From assembly GCA_037042915.1 (NCBI GenBank), contig CM073195.1, forward strand, positions 1,426,001 through 1,490,000: a DNA stretch of 64,000 nucleotides, read 5' to 3'. This DNA comes from Auricularia sp. M13. Its lineage: Eukaryota; Basidiomycota; Agaricomycetes; Auriculariales; Auriculariaceae. This document shows positions 1 to 11,834 of this stretch, one piece after another (within the stretch, counting starts at the first letter, position 1; the number at the start of each line of letters is the position of its first letter). Made by a program: the position numbers and the translations under genes. The notes beneath the pieces are model-generated. The model was not told the DNA's origin. It saw only the letters and a list, made by a program, of their open reading frames with translations, and did no database searches.

Positions 1-809
1 AAAATCTGGGAAGCGCCCGGTAATTCCCGCATCTTGCCTCCTTTGCTCGCCACCCGCAAGGAAATTTATGCTCAGGACTTCAGGCAGCTCCAAAATCCGG
101 CATAAATCAGTTCCAATATTAAAGCGCTTCTTTTCATCGAGGCAGGAACTATGAGCCGTCTCAACCAGCCCTTCTGGCGACTCGCATCACTACGCACATT
201 CACCAGTCTTCGGTCTCTGTCTTCTGCACGGCAAGACTCAATACCATGCGCACATAAAGGGCGCGGTTGGGCACATCAAGCACATGCGCTAATCTTGGGT
301 TTTATATGCTGACGCGGAAGCTCTGGTCCTTGCACATAAACCATCTCGTGTTGGTTCACCATTACGCCCAGCGGTATATTTTTGTCCCTGTGCTGCCGTC
401 ATAAGGCAATGAATCAATGGAACGGAGGTTGTGCAGATTTTAGCAGCAGGGCCTGTATGCGGCACGCATTCGACTTGGTATGTAAGTAGAATTTCTGCGG
501 CTCATAGTTGTTCGCTGATATTGCATATGCTCTCTCTTTTGAGGCTTGCGCCAAACTGCTTGTCGGATGCCACTTAGAAAGCAGGAGCCGGCCGTCCGAC
601 TTGCATGTTGTCCATTTTCAATGTGCTGTCCTCGTCGCGGTTGCCGAGTTCTTGCCCGGCTACGTTACCCTCCGGATCGTGTGTGAAGGCCGGTATGGCG
701 GGAGCATTTTTTATGTTTCGGGCTCTATATGCTCAGACGATCTTCAGGACAGCCGGAGTGCTTAAAGGCACGATGACTTGACACGGCTCCTCGACATCGT
801 TGTATCACG
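1..809. other. Upstream non-coding stretch, no gene recognised
   Basis: No convincing coding region on either strand. The longest open stretch (about 85 codons from 508, plus strand) shows no family features and lacks an ATG at its start. The last 100 bases are the presumed promoter and 5' leader of the first glyoxal oxidase; a TATATG-like sequence lies near 726-731. Confidence 0.5.
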
Positions 810-2814
810 ATGGTGCCGCTTCTTTTATCTCTTGTGGGATTTGCAGTCGCGTCGCAGGCCTCGGCAGCCCTCCCTCAATGGCGCTTCGACCTCAAGGAAG
901 CAACCTCCGGCATCGTTGCTCTCGAGGCTATTGTCGTCAGCCCGACGCTCGTGATATTCTTTGACCGCGCTTCAGACGACCCTCTTCAGATCAACAATCA
1001 TTCTGCATGGGGTGCGCTCTGGAATCTCGAGACGAGTACGGTGCAGCCCCTTGACGTGCTCACCAACTCTTTCTGCGCGAGCGGCGCTCTTTTGAGCAAC
1101 GGATCCATGGTAAGCTTAACAACCTCGAAATTTCCACATCACAACTTGAAGTCTCAACCGCTCACAGGTCAGCTTGGGCGGGGATCCGCGTCTGTTTGCC
1201 GGCAATCCAGCCATTCAGCCCCACGGAAACATGGGCATACGTATCTTCGAACCCTGCGCATCCCCCACAGGAGAAGGGTGCACATTGTTCGAGGATCCCG
1301 CAACCCTCCACCTCGCCGAAAACCGCTGGTACCCGTCGTCCCTCCGCATTTTCGACGGTAGCCTCATGATCGTTGGCGGAACGCATGTCAATGCCAATTT
1401 CTACAACGTGGATCCTGCCAACTCATTCGAGTTCTTCCCTCCAAAGGACGGAGTAAGTACCGAGTCTTGCATGGCGTGTTTTGCTATTGTTAATGCGAAG
1501 TATGCAGGGCGTGCCCCGTCCGTCCGCATTCCTGGAGCGTAGTCTTCCCGCAAATCTGTTTCCACGGTAAGGCAGCCTCGTCGTACTCCGCAAGACTCTC
1601 ATCACTCTTCAGGGTCTTTGCTCTTCCTGATGGCCGTGTCTTCATGGTCGCTGGTAACCAGTCCATCATCTATGACATTGAAAAGAACACGGAGACTATC
1701 TTGCCCGACATTCCCAACGGCGTGCATGTTACCAACCCTCTTGACGGTAGTGGTATCCTTTTGCCGCTGTCGCCACCGGATTACACCCCTGAAGTCCTCA
1801 TCTGCGGCGGTCTTGTAACCGATACGTCTCTCCCGCCATCGCAACTTTCGTCCCAGAATACTGCCAGCACTCAGTGCAGTCGTATCATGCTCACCGACGA
1901 AGGAATCAAACGTGGGTGGCAGGTCGAGCATATGCTAGAGCCGCGCACCATGCCCGAACTCGTCCACCTCCCGAATGGCCAAGGTATTGTGGAGCTCCGT
2001 CTCCGTGGTGTTGCTCTGAAGGCTTATGCTATCCGAAGTCTTGATAATCAACGGAGGCCGCTCTGGCTATGCTGCCATTGCGCAAGTCAAAGACCCCGTC
2101 GGCAACAGCAACGCTGACCACCCAGTCCTCACGCCTTCGCTCTACACGCCGAACCTACCAAGAGGACTGCGAATCAGCAACGCTGGGATGCCAAGCAGCA
2201 TCGTGCCGCGCATGTACCATTCCAGTGTAACTCTGACACCACAGGGCAATTTCCTCGTTGCGGGTGCGTGAGCCATTTTCGCTGAACTGGCGAAGTTGCT
2301 GACCCCGGATATGCAACATCTTTCAGGAAGTAATCCCAACGCCAACACCACCGTTGGACCGGGAATCAAGTTCCCGAGCGAGTTCCGCGTCGAGACCCTG
2401 GACCCGCCATTCATGTCCGTGCCGCGACCGGTGATCAGGAGCATACCCGACAAGCTGGCTTTCGGTACGACAATTACCGTGCCAGTAAGCGTTCCCGCCA
2501 CGCTCGCGGCCCGTAATATTCAAGGCAAGTGGGGCATCGTATCGTAATATGTGTAACACGCCCTCACATGCGGTCGGGCAGTCTCCCTCATGGATCTTGG
2601 CTTCTCGTCGCATGCGTTCCATTCGTCGGCCCGCCTTGTGTTCATGAACGCGACGCTGTCCCGCGACAAGCGCTCGCTTAGCTTCACCACGCCGCCTAAC
2701 GGCCGCGTCTACCCTCCCGGACCCGCCTTTGTATTCCTAACCATCGATGAAGTGACTAGTGAAGGAGCGATGGTCATGATGGGAAGCGGGCGCGCACCGC
2801 CAACGTTGGAGTAA
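810..2814 (+). CDS. Glyoxal oxidase-like copper radical oxidase (AA5_1), copy 1
   Basis: Secreted copper radical oxidase that would oxidise small aldehydes and release H2O2 outside the cell. I place seven exons: 810-1109, 1168-1452, 1508-1566, 1613-1983, 2039-2263, 2327-2524, 2582-2814, giving 556 residues. The first about 19 residues are a signal peptide. Active-site elements seen are Cys89 in NSFCASG and Tyr155 in RWYPSS (the expected thioether pair), Tyr398-His399 in MYHSS, and a late His near 490 in SSHAFH. The N-terminal glyoxal-oxidase domain is followed by the C-terminal DUF1929-type domain. The last intron (2525-2581) begins GC rather than GT; the matching intron in the tandem copy begins GT. 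It forms a direct tandem with the gene at 3648. Family assignment is firm; the true substrate is not known. Confidence 0.9.
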
Positions 2815-3647
2815 CGTTCGACGAGGCTGCGAAAAACTTCGTCCCTGTTGTACCATAAACACACCCACGTGCCACGAACTGAGGTTTTTTCTCAGACGAA
2901 TTAGTGAATTAACCTTATAAACACTGCATCATCTGTCTGGACTCGTGTTCCTCGGTCGCGTACCTCTTACGGGTCGATTCGTCCACTGCCGCCGCTACGC
3001 GCTGGAAAGAAGTGCATTAACTATGGCTGGTGAATTAGTGCATCCTTTCTGCATGGCCGTGGACGAGACGCAAATTCCGCATGAAATCCCGTAACTATGC
3101 TGGTTTTGAACGCTGAACCAGTCGATGTGCGCAGCCTCCTCGTCCCGCCGGGTTCTTCCGCACCTTTTCCACCGACGTTAGTACTCGATACACAGCAGTC
3201 TAAACTGTATACTGCTGCGCACCTCTGGTACTCCGTATCTCCCGGGCACAGTACATGGCTCTGGCCATTGACTCTAATTGGCACCTGAACTCGCAACATC
3301 TGACGGCCATGGAACAGCGCGCTGCGCCGGCTCTGTGCGCATGCCAGAGTGCTTTACTGGCAATATACCGACATCATACGGCTGGAATCTGAGAGTATCA
3401 TACCTAGAACCTACTCCTGTGCCGATGCCAACGATGCCAAGCCCTGACGACGCTTTGTACGAACGTGCACTCCCGACCCGGCTTGCAGAGAACCCGTACG
3501 CGGCTCCAAAGGTCTACAGCAACTGCAGTATTACACATCCCGCGAAAACCACTCAGGCGTCCACGGGCCTGGGTACTATCCGTATGCAGAGCATAAATGC
3601 TTCAGACATTGGCTGGGGTCCCGCAAGCGACCATAGATCCTCGCATC
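2815..3647. other. Intergenic spacer between the two glyoxal oxidases
   Basis: About 830 bases with no coding signal. It should hold the 3' end of copy 1 and the promoter of copy 2. Open stretches here have no recognisable motifs. Confidence 0.5.
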
Positions 3648-5644
3648 ATGCGTTCTCTTGCACTGGTGTCGACGCTGTTGTCCGGCGTGGCTCTGTCTGC
3701 GCCTGCGGCTCCTCAATGGCGCTTTGACTTGAAAGCCCAAACGTCAGGCATCGTCGCTCTTGAGGCCATCGTCGTCAGCCCAACGCTCGTGGTCTGGTTT
3801 GACCGTGCGTCGGACGACCCGCTGCAGATTAACAACCATTCTGCCTGGGGCGCTCTTTGGAACCTTGAGACCAGCACGGTCACGCCTCTTGATGTTATCA
3901 CCAACTCGTTCTGTGCCAGCGGCGCTCTTCTCAGCAACGGATCCATGGTATGCGGCGTTGTCATAAACTTGGATTCGCACTGAGCATTGCCCAGGTTAGC
4001 CTTGGCGGTGATCCGTCCCTCTTCCCCGGCAACCCCGGCATTCACCCCAACGGCAATATGGGCCTTCGCATCTTTGAGCCATGTGCCTCACCGTCTGGCG
4101 AGGGATGCACACTTTTCGAGGATCCGCAGACCCTCCATCTTGCCCGCAACCGCTGGTATCCTTCGTCTATCCGCATCTTCGATGGTTCTCTGTTCATTGC
4201 CGGAGGAACCACCAATCCCACCGCGTTCTTCAACGTCGAGCCCGAGAATAGCTTTGAGTTCTTCCCTCCAAAGGACGGCGTGAGTGGATGCCCGGAGTCT
4301 ACAGTGATCGCAATTCCCACTTGCTGACCTCAAGACAGGGCGTTCCGCGACCTTCGAAGTTCCTTGAGGCTGCGCTACCTGCTAACCTGTTCCCAAGGTA
4401 TTGCTTGAACGAGAGAATACTCAGTGGTGCTTATATCGAGCTCAGAACCTTTGCACTTCCCGACGGACGCGTTTTCATGGTGGCGGGCAACAAGACAGCC
4501 ATTTACGACATCGAGAAGAATACCGAGACGTTCCTCCCGGATATTCCGAATGGCGTTCACGTGACTAACCCGGCGGACGGTTCGGCGATTCTGCTCCCTC
4601 TTTCGCCACCGAACTTCGTCCCGGAAATCCTGGTTTGCGGTGGAATTGCTATCGATACCACCAAACCGTCGGAAGAGCTGAGCTCTCAGGATCCCGCAAC
4701 TACTCAATGCAGTCGCATGGTCGTTACGCCCGAGGGTATCAGGAGGGGCTGGGTCGTCGAGCATATGCTCGAGCCGCGTATCATGCCTGAGCTCGTGCAC
4801 GTGCCTAACGGCCAAGGTGCGCACATGTTCACAATTCCGCACTCATCTAACCTAAATGTGCGAATCTTCAGTTCTTATAACCAATGGCGGTCGCACGGGC
4901 TATGCTGCTATCGCCTCTGTCGGACAACCAGTTGGCAACTCTAACGCCGACCACGCGGTATTGACTCCGTCTCTGTACACGCCAGACGCACCACTTGGTC
5001 GTCGCATCAGCAACGCCGGCATGCCCACGAGCGATGTTGCGCGTATGTACCACTCGAGTGTCACCCTCACGCCGCAGGGCAACTTCCTCATTGCCGGTAC
5101 GTCCGTGACTTCTGGAAGGAGTCCCGTTGCTGAATCCGCGTTTTCTTCAGGCAGTAATCCAAACGCGCAGACTGTTGTCGGGCCGGACGTGAAATTCCCT
5201 AGCGAATTCAGGGTGCAGACGCTCGACCCGCCGTTCATGTTCGTCGACCGCCCGGTCATTTCGAGTCTACCTCCCAAGCTCGCGTTCGGGCGGACGATCA
5301 CTGTCCCGATTACCATCCCACGTAACCTCGCCGCACGCAAGATTCAAGGTACGCAACGCCGCATTCCGCAATCCACATGCCGTTCATCTCACGAAAAATA
5401 AAACAAAATAGTGTCCCTGATGGACCTCGGCTTCTCGTCGCACGCTTTCCACTCCTCGGCCCGTCTGGTCTTCATGGACGCGCGCATTTCGGCCAACAGA
5501 CGCTCGCTGACCTTCACCACGCCGCCCAACGGTCGCGTGTTCCCTCCTGGCCCAGCGTTCGTTTTCCTCACCGTGGACGACGTCACGAGCGAGAGCGTTA
5601 TGATCATGATGGGCAGCGGTCGCTCGCCACCGACTCTGGAGTAA
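3648..5644 (+). CDS. Glyoxal oxidase-like copper radical oxidase (AA5_1), copy 2
   Basis: Tandem paralogue of the gene at 810, with the same predicted role as an extracellular H2O2 producer. Exons are 3648-3947, 3995-4279, 4339-4397, 4446-4816, 4872-5096, 5151-5348, 5412-5644. Every exon has exactly the same length as in copy 1, so the protein is again 556 residues. The start is the ATG at 3648, which opens a signal peptide ([13 protein letters not shown]). Active-site motifs are all present: NSFCASG, RWYPSS, MYHSS and SSHAFH. All six introns are GT-AG. Intron sequences differ much more from copy 1 than the exons do, so the duplication is not very recent and both proteins look to be under constraint. 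Confidence 0.9.
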
Positions 5645-6002
5645 GGAGAAGTCGGCATGTACTACGGATTCATATGAATGAATGCACCGTCTCCTTGGAT
5701 TGACGAATTATGCGCATCGCCAACCTGGGTGCAGACTTTATTTGCTCTGAGTTCGCTTCGCATTTGCATGCCCTTTTCTGGTGATTATTCACCTTCATTG
5801 CCAACCCCAACTAAACGCTTATAAGATAATTTACCGAGTTCTCGTGAATATGGATCCAATGAGATGAAAATTATACGCACGTCCTCAGTCGTTGCCACTG
5901 TCTGGCTGTCTCACGAACTTCCTGAGCATCTCCGGAGGAGCGATGCTAATATTACTGTACCGCATCCAACGATCCCGAACGGTCACATATGCTACCATAC
6001 TT
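5645..6002. other. Convergent 3' spacer
   Basis: AT-richer spacer between the plus-strand oxidase and the minus-strand EBP2 gene. It carries the two 3' ends. No gene seen. Confidence 0.5.
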
Positions 6003-7417
6003 TTACTTTTTGCTCTTCGCACTGAGCCGTCTACCCTTGCCCAAGCGCTGCGGCTTAGCTGCCTTGCCCTTGCCCGCGCCAGCCTTGAACCCGGGCCTCG
6101 CCTTGTTCTTCGGGCCGCCTCCACGGAAATCGTCGGTCGAGTCACGCGTGTTCTGCTTGCTCCTGCGCCCCGCGCCGGCGCCGAAGCCAAACTTCTGGTC
6201 GCGCTTGCTGCGCGGGAGCTTGCCGCCGCCGTTGCCCTTGCGGCGCTTGCTGTCGCCCGGGCCGTCGTCGTCGAGGGCGATGTCGAAGTCCTCCTTTCCG
6301 CCGTCGTCGCCGTCGTTGTCCAGCGCGCCTTTCCGCTCTACGAGAAGCGAGAAGAAAGCGAAAGAAAATCAGAATTTGAAAGCGATTGGGAAGAAGGGAG
6401 AGAAAGACGCACTGCGCTTGAGGCCTTTGACCTTCTCGTCCAGCTCCTTGCGCGCCTGCGCGCGCTCGCGCAGCTTCTCCTGCTGGACTTGCTTGCCGAA
6501 CTTCTTGCCCTCGCGCTCGCGCCGCTTCGCCTCCGCGCGCTGGATGCCGGCGCTCTCGTCGAGCAGCCGCTGCCGCACACGCTCCATGTGCGCGTCCGAC
6601 TTGACCATCTCCGCAAAGTAGTCCGCCGGCCGCGTCCACGGCAGGTTGTGCTGCTTGGCGAGCGCGCGCGCGGTTTGCGCGCCGTGCAGCGCTTGTTTGT
6701 AGCTGTCGGCATGTTTCAGTTCCTGGGCCTGGCAATAATTAAGGAGAGATGGAATGGGACGGACAATGCGAGTTCGCGCTCGAGGTCGTTGTCGACGTCC
6801 ACGTTGATACTTTCGGGATACGTGACCGTCAGCGTTTCCGTCCAGGGCATGTCAGAGGGCAGTTTAATGAGCGTATGTATTCGTTCCAGAGCAGCCTGTA
6901 AGACAGAGTAAGTCGCTGATAATCAGATTGAACAAGCTAGAGTACGCGCCTTGTCGTCTACGGTGACTTTTTGCGTCGAAACAATGTCTAGGTCCATCTC
7001 ATCGCCGGATATCTCGTCGAGCGGGACGTCGTCCTCGTCGTGCTCAGCTTCTTCCGCATCATCGCTGCCGTCTTGCTGCATGGCGTCCTCGTTGGCTTCG
7101 GCTTCGGCGTCGCTGGCGCTTTCGTCGTCCCCAGACACAGACTTTTCGTCGTCGTCGCCCTCGCTGTCCCCATCCTCTTCGTCGTCATCCGAGCCCCCGC
7201 CTAGCGCAGCAAGCTGGCCCTGCGCGACATCGTCCAGGCCGTCTTCGCCCAGCGCCGCCAGAAGTCGCTGCATGCCCTGCTCATCGATGCCCTCGTCCTC
7301 GGAGTCGCTGCTGTCCGACTGTACGGGTGCCAGCGCCGGAGCAGCTGCCTTTTCTTTTCCTTTCGGCTTGGGCTTGTCCTTTGCTTTGGACACCGGTTTC
7401 GAGTTGGGAGCAGCCAT
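6003..7417 (-). CDS. EBP2: rRNA-processing protein EBP2
   Basis: Nucleolar factor needed for 27S pre-rRNA processing and 60S ribosome assembly. The start is the ATG at 7417 (MAAPNSKPVSKAK). A basic start and a long acidic Asp/Glu/Ser region are followed by the conserved core: LPSDMPWTETLTVTYPE, the RPADYFAEMVKSDAHMERVR signature, and a Lys/Arg-rich coiled region. The C-terminus is Gly/Lys-rich (ends LSAKSKK), as is usual for the family. Suggested exons are 7417-6950, 6895-6770, 6728-6413, 6337-6003 (414 residues). The last intron is a normal GT-AG. The first two keep frame only with GC donors, and the second would be just 41 nt, so those joins are uncertain. It is divergent from TAF6. Confidence 0.88.
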
Positions 7418-7503
7418 TTTGCGAAGTGAACCGGAAAGCAGAAGAAACGGCGACACGGCGTCCAAACTCCGCAAACCCAGCTTGGCTCTCGCCGTCGCGC
7501 ACG
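7418..7503. promoter_or_regulatory. Shared divergent promoter of EBP2 and TAF6
   Basis: Only 86 bases separate the two start codons, so both transcripts must start within or very near this segment. No clear TATA box is visible. Confidence 0.55.
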
Positions 7504-9530
7504 ATGAGTGGGCCCGGCAAGCAGTCGGCCAAGCCGCCGCCGCCAGTCGGCATATTCAAGCCTGAAGCTATACGCGTACGCCCTGCGCGCAGTGGTACCC
7601 AGCGGTGAATTGACCCTGGCGCTAGGATATTGCAGAGGCTATGGGCATTACCACGCTGCCCGACGGTGTCGCGTCTGCTCTCGCCAGCGACGTCGAATAT
7701 CGAATACACCAAATTGTAGAGGTAAGGCTGTTACTACTATTGGGACGGTCTCTGTGCTCGCAACGAACTCGCGACTGTGCTTGCCGAACCGCCACGCCGT
7801 GCAACTCGTAACTCGCCGCCAGGGCTTGCTGGGTGTCACTGTGCTCGCAACGCGTCGTCGCTGTATCTGAGCGAAAGACATATCGTGTCCGACGCGCCAT
7901 TGCAGTACTTTGCGCTGGCGAGTCGCAGCGCTCGGAATGGATTCCGCCACCTGCCCTCAGGACGTTCAACTCGTCCGTCCTTCAGCTGTCAGCCATGAAG
8001 CCACCCATTTTCTCCACGATTTCACTTGCCAAAATTGTATTAAACCGTCAGGTGCCGCGATGAATATTGCGAAGCCTACATGGACAGCGACAATATCATC
8101 GCGAAATCTCGTTGCGAGCATCGCTGCGAGGCCCTCCGAGCTCATCGTGATACCCAAATTTTCATTTTCTTACTCTTTGCCCGCAGGAAGCCGTCCGCTT
8201 TATGCGTCACTCGCGACGAACGACGCTCACAACGGGCGACGTCGAGCAAGCATTGCGCGTGCTCAACATCGAGCCTCTGTATGGCCACACGACGCACACC
8301 CACCCGCCTTTCCGCCGTGCGCACGTGATGGTACCTGGCCAACCGCCAGTGTATTTCGTGGAGGACACCGAGATCGACTTCGACAAGGTGCTGCACGAAG
8401 AAAAGGTCTTCCTGCCCAAGCCCGTCAGCTGGACCGCCCACTGGCTGGCCGTCGAAGGCGTCCAGCCCTTGATTCCCGAAAATCCGCCTCCGCCGAAGGA
8501 CGGAGTCACTGGCACGGCGAAGATACCCGTGGCGCCGACGACGGCGCGCAAGACGGGCGCGGGTGCGGCGGCGAAGAAGGCGGCGGCACGCCATGTGCTC
8601 AGCCGCGAGCTGCAGCTGTATTACAACCGCCTCACGGCATCGCTTCTCCCTCCCGCTGACGCGACGAAACGCACGGCGGCGCTGGCCTCGCTGCGTATGG
8701 ACGCCGGCCTGCAGGCGCTGCTCCCGTATCTCGTGCGCTGGGTAGGCGAGCGCGTCGTGCACTGCCTAAAGTCGCCTGGCTCGGCCGAGGCGGACAACGG
8801 GCGCACGCTCGACGTCATGCTGGACGTGCTGCACGCGCTGCTCGACAACGCCGCGCTGTTCGTCGAGCCATATTTGCACCAGATGCTGCCTCCCGTACTC
8901 TCCGCGCTCCTAACGTCCTCGCTCCCGATCAGCTCGCGCTCGAGCGCGACGCGCAAACATGCCGCGCAGATCGTCGCGCGGCTTCTCACGACGCACAGCA
9001 CGACGTACCCCTCGCTCGCGCCGAGGCTGACGAAGACGCTGCTCGTCGCGCTGCTCGCGAAGGGCAAGTCGGCCGGCACGCGCGAGGGCGCCGTGCGCGG
9101 GCTCGCGGGCATCGGCAAGGAGGCCGTGCGCATGGGCCTCATCGACGCCGGCGGGCTCGCGCTGCTCGCGCGCGAGCACCCCGCGCCGGACGCGTCGCTC
9201 GTCAACGCGCTGCATGATGCCCTGCGCGCGCTCGTTCCGGCGTCCAGCGCGCCACCCGTCCCGGCTGTGTACGGAGCGCCCGACACCGAGCTCGTCCGCT
9301 CCACGCTCGGCGACGTCGTCGCGCAGCGCATCCTGGGCGACCGCGAATGGACCGCAGGCCTCGCTGCTGCGCTGCGGCCTACGGACCCGAACGACATTGG
9401 TAACTTGAGCACGAGTGGCGCTCTGGAGGCTGCGCTCGCTGCGCTCAACGAGACTGTCTCTGCTGCTGTTGGGGCTGGAGACGACTTCGAGATGGTTGAC
9501 GGCGAGGACGCCATGGAGCAGGTGGTCTGA
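7504..9530 (+). CDS. TAF6: TFIID/SAGA subunit TAF6
   Basis: Histone-fold subunit of TFIID (and SAGA) that pairs with TAF9 in RNA polymerase II initiation. Exons are 7504-7575, 7626-7721 and 8187-9530, giving 503 residues. The first 80 residues form the H4-like histone fold: GIFKPEAIRDIAEAMG, then LPDGVASALASDVEYR, then FMRHSRRTTLTTGDVEQAL. The RVLNIEPLYGH motif that closes the fold is present. A linker and the C-terminal HEAT-repeat domain (DUF1546) follow, with the usual HVLSRELQLYYN start and PYLVRWV. The second intron is 465 nt and cuts the histone fold, far longer than other introns here. The start ATG is the first in frame and sits close to EBP2. Confidence 0.92.
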
Positions 9531-10325
9531 GTCTAGGTGTGTTGTCTTTTCGAGTATGTATGAGTGACTTGTATGATATGAACTATAGATAGAGGGTCGC
9601 GGGTCGCGAGACGATAATTGTACAGTATTACCCAGCGGCCGTTGCGCATGTGATATACACTCGCATTCACCGGAGATGCGTCTTCGTATCAACGCCCTCC
9701 TCAGACCGCCATACCGTGAAATTCTGAGCAAGCACTGGTAGCAAACCCTACGCTGTCGGTACGTGCTTGAAGTCAGCATTGGTCGGGCTGAGTGCTCTGT
9801 TGCTTAGCAGAGTTCGCATCTAGTTGCACTCCTCCGCAGCATGTTCTCTTGGCTTGTTCTCCCAGAGTAATCCCTCTCATTCGGCACGCTCCCCGTCGAG
9901 GCATGGCTACTGTGGTAGACCTTCAAAATCAGCGTAGGCAGCTTCATGCCTTTGCGTTGCTACCTTTTCCCGTTACTCACTGGTCAGATCTCCTTTGTCC
10001 GATCAAGAGGAGCACAGAAGCAGTTGCGCTTGGCGAAGCTGAAAATTTTAGCTGCGCGCAATCTGGCAGCGCGCAACGACAAGATTCTTCCAGCTGCTGG
10101 CTTCCCAACTGCCAGTCCAGCGCAACATGAATGGAAGAGGGTGCAATTTTACCAGCCCTGCACCAACCCTTCAACTCAATGCGGGCTTTCACGCTTTCTT
10201 TCGCGGCCCTGCCAGCGTGACAGTGGTCAGCGGAGCCGTCATCGTTCAGACGCTCCCGCCATGGCGTCCCCTCCTTCTTAGAGTTCCCTGAGCGCTAGCT
10301 AACCGAAGTCCGTCGAATAGTATCT
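9531..10325. other. Intergenic, unresolved
   Basis: No recognisable gene. Short open pieces near 10176-10280 on the plus strand read like part of a Val/Thr-rich extracellular segment, but they cannot be linked into a model with confidence. Confidence 0.35.
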
Positions 10326-10521
10326 GCTACACGACGGGCTCAAGCACGGTGACGTCCTACTAGTATACCCCGTGTGCGACGACCCACACGACGCTCCCCG
10401 GCACGACGACCAGCACGTCCATCATCAGATTGGCATCTTTGTATACCCAACTGCCTTTGCCGGCCCTGGAGTTGAGGAGCGTGTCGGAGGAGACGACCAT
10501 CGTGGAGGTCGTCCCTGGACG

Positions 10522-10653
10522 ATTCTATTGAAAACCCCCTTTCCGGGGGTTCTACGGGGTTGTCGGCGGTGATATGATGGATCGCGGAGTTTGAGATCCG
10601 GATTGCCGAATGCCATCGAGCACAAATGGCAGCTAGGGGTTTCTCAATAGAAT
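10522..10653. repeat. Short inverted-repeat segment
   Basis: The ends ATTCTATTG (10522-10530) and CAATAGAAT (10645-10653) are perfect inverted copies, and the next bases extend the match imperfectly (AAAACCCCC against GGGGTTTCT). Just inside the left end, AACCCCCTTTCCGGGGGTT can form a tight hairpin. This could be a small MITE remnant inside a decayed gene. No target duplication is clear. Confidence 0.35.
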
Positions 10654-11137
10654 TTTCGTGCACCTACCATGCCTGGTGGCCGTCAAGGTACATGTTGTGC
10701 GCATGTTTTTGCCATTCACCGTATTCACCAAATGCTATGGGTCGCTCCCCGTCGCGCCAACATGGAACCACTGACATAGTCGGGGGTCCTGGAAAGGTGC
10801 CCCCCACAACAGGTGGAGTGGGCGTCGGCTCCGGCTTGGGCGCCGATCCAGTCTGGTACTTATTGCTAGATATAGTTGAGACACTGACTATAGCTCCTGT
10901 AGGTCGCCCTCCAAGTCAGATGCCCGCAACGCTGTCTCTGCCTGGGGCGATCACCTGCGTGTTTGACTCCGATTGCGTGTCAGACTCGAGTACAGCAGAT
11001 ACAGACGGGCTTTCTTTCCCTCAGTTTCCTACTGCATTCCCCGCATTACCTACGGAAATAGCCAAAAGCGCTGCGCAGAGTAGGTTCCCTCCACGTACTA
11101 CATGCGGCGGAATGTGCTCAATTCAGCATGAAACCAG

Positions 11138-11599
11138 ACACTCCTCATCGCAGTCCTCGTTCCAACTCTCACTGCACTTTTGCTCGTCGCTTGCGGCCTG
11201 TGGATCTACTCCAGACGACGCGCACGCTCGGTCGCAAGCTTGGAAGTGGGAAATGCAGATCGAGCTTACACAGATGTGCCCATCGGCAGTCACGATCCGA
11301 GCATATCACCGTACTTAGAACAGGCCGACGACCGGCAAGGGGACGTAACTCGGGGAGAAGCTCTTCGCAAAACCGAGCCTAATTTTCGTGCTGTGTTGCG
11401 CGCGTCGGCATCGTCGATTCCCATAATCGCGCCATACACGCTCGGCCGCGACAGCTCGGGGAATGTCGTTGTCGATGCCGGGCCCGGGGCTAAGACTTTT
11501 GGGCGATCAGGAGCTCCTGGACCTGAGCTTCAGCGCACAGAGGCAGGTTCGGGCGTGCCGGACTCCGAGCACGAGCATCCGCCCAGCTACAGGGCATAA
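11138..11599 (+). CDS. Single-pass membrane protein, C-terminal exon (5' part unresolved)
   Basis: An open exon begins with a hydrophobic helix (TLLIAVLVPTLTALLLVAC) followed at once by a basic stop-transfer patch (SRRRARS). A 100-residue polar cytoplasmic tail follows, ending PPSYRA. This is the layout of basidiomycete type I membrane proteins with a Ser/Thr-rich ectodomain and a short PPSY tail. An acceptor AG at 11136-11137 would open the exon. Upstream coding pieces rich in Pro, Thr and Gly (about 10700-11090, plus strand) may be the ectodomain, but frames and introns do not join cleanly, so the gene may be damaged. Function unknown. Confidence 0.45.
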   Translation, partial: TLLIAVLVPTLTALLLVACGLWIYSRRRARSVASLEVGNADRAYTDVPIGSHDPSISPYLEQADDRQGDVTRGEALRKTEPNFRAVLRASASSIPIIAPYTLGRDSSGNVVVDAGPGAKTFGRSGAPGPELQRTEAGSGVPDSEHEHPPSYRA

Positions 11600-11657
11600 C
11601 TACATCGTACATATTACATAGGCCTACACAACGACAGGACTCCTGGGGAGACATGAT

Positions 11658-11834
11658 TCAGTGATACGATATACACGGGAGCAGAATATCTGAGCGTTCG
11701 GGTGCGCCGGGAAAATAGGCAATGCGCATGCGACCGCGCCGGATGTCCTCGCCGTGGATAGGGCCCGGGGTGTGCTCGGCGACGTAGTCGAAGATGATTG
11801 CAAGAACGTCGTCATGTAAGACAGGTCGATCCAT
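11658..11834 (-). pseudogene. F-box-like fragment
   Basis: A short minus-strand frame starting at the ATG at 11834 reads MDRPVLHDDVLAIIFDYVAE, which resembles the start of an F-box (Leu-Pro-x-Glu-Leu-x-x-x-Ile-Phe). It stops after 58 residues, with no leucine-rich region following. Probably a truncated relic of the large fungal F-box family. Confidence 0.35.

Noticed and set aside
8621-9779. Open frames on the minus strand opposite TAF6
   Set aside because: GC-rich shadow frames of a clearly conserved HEAT-domain exon.
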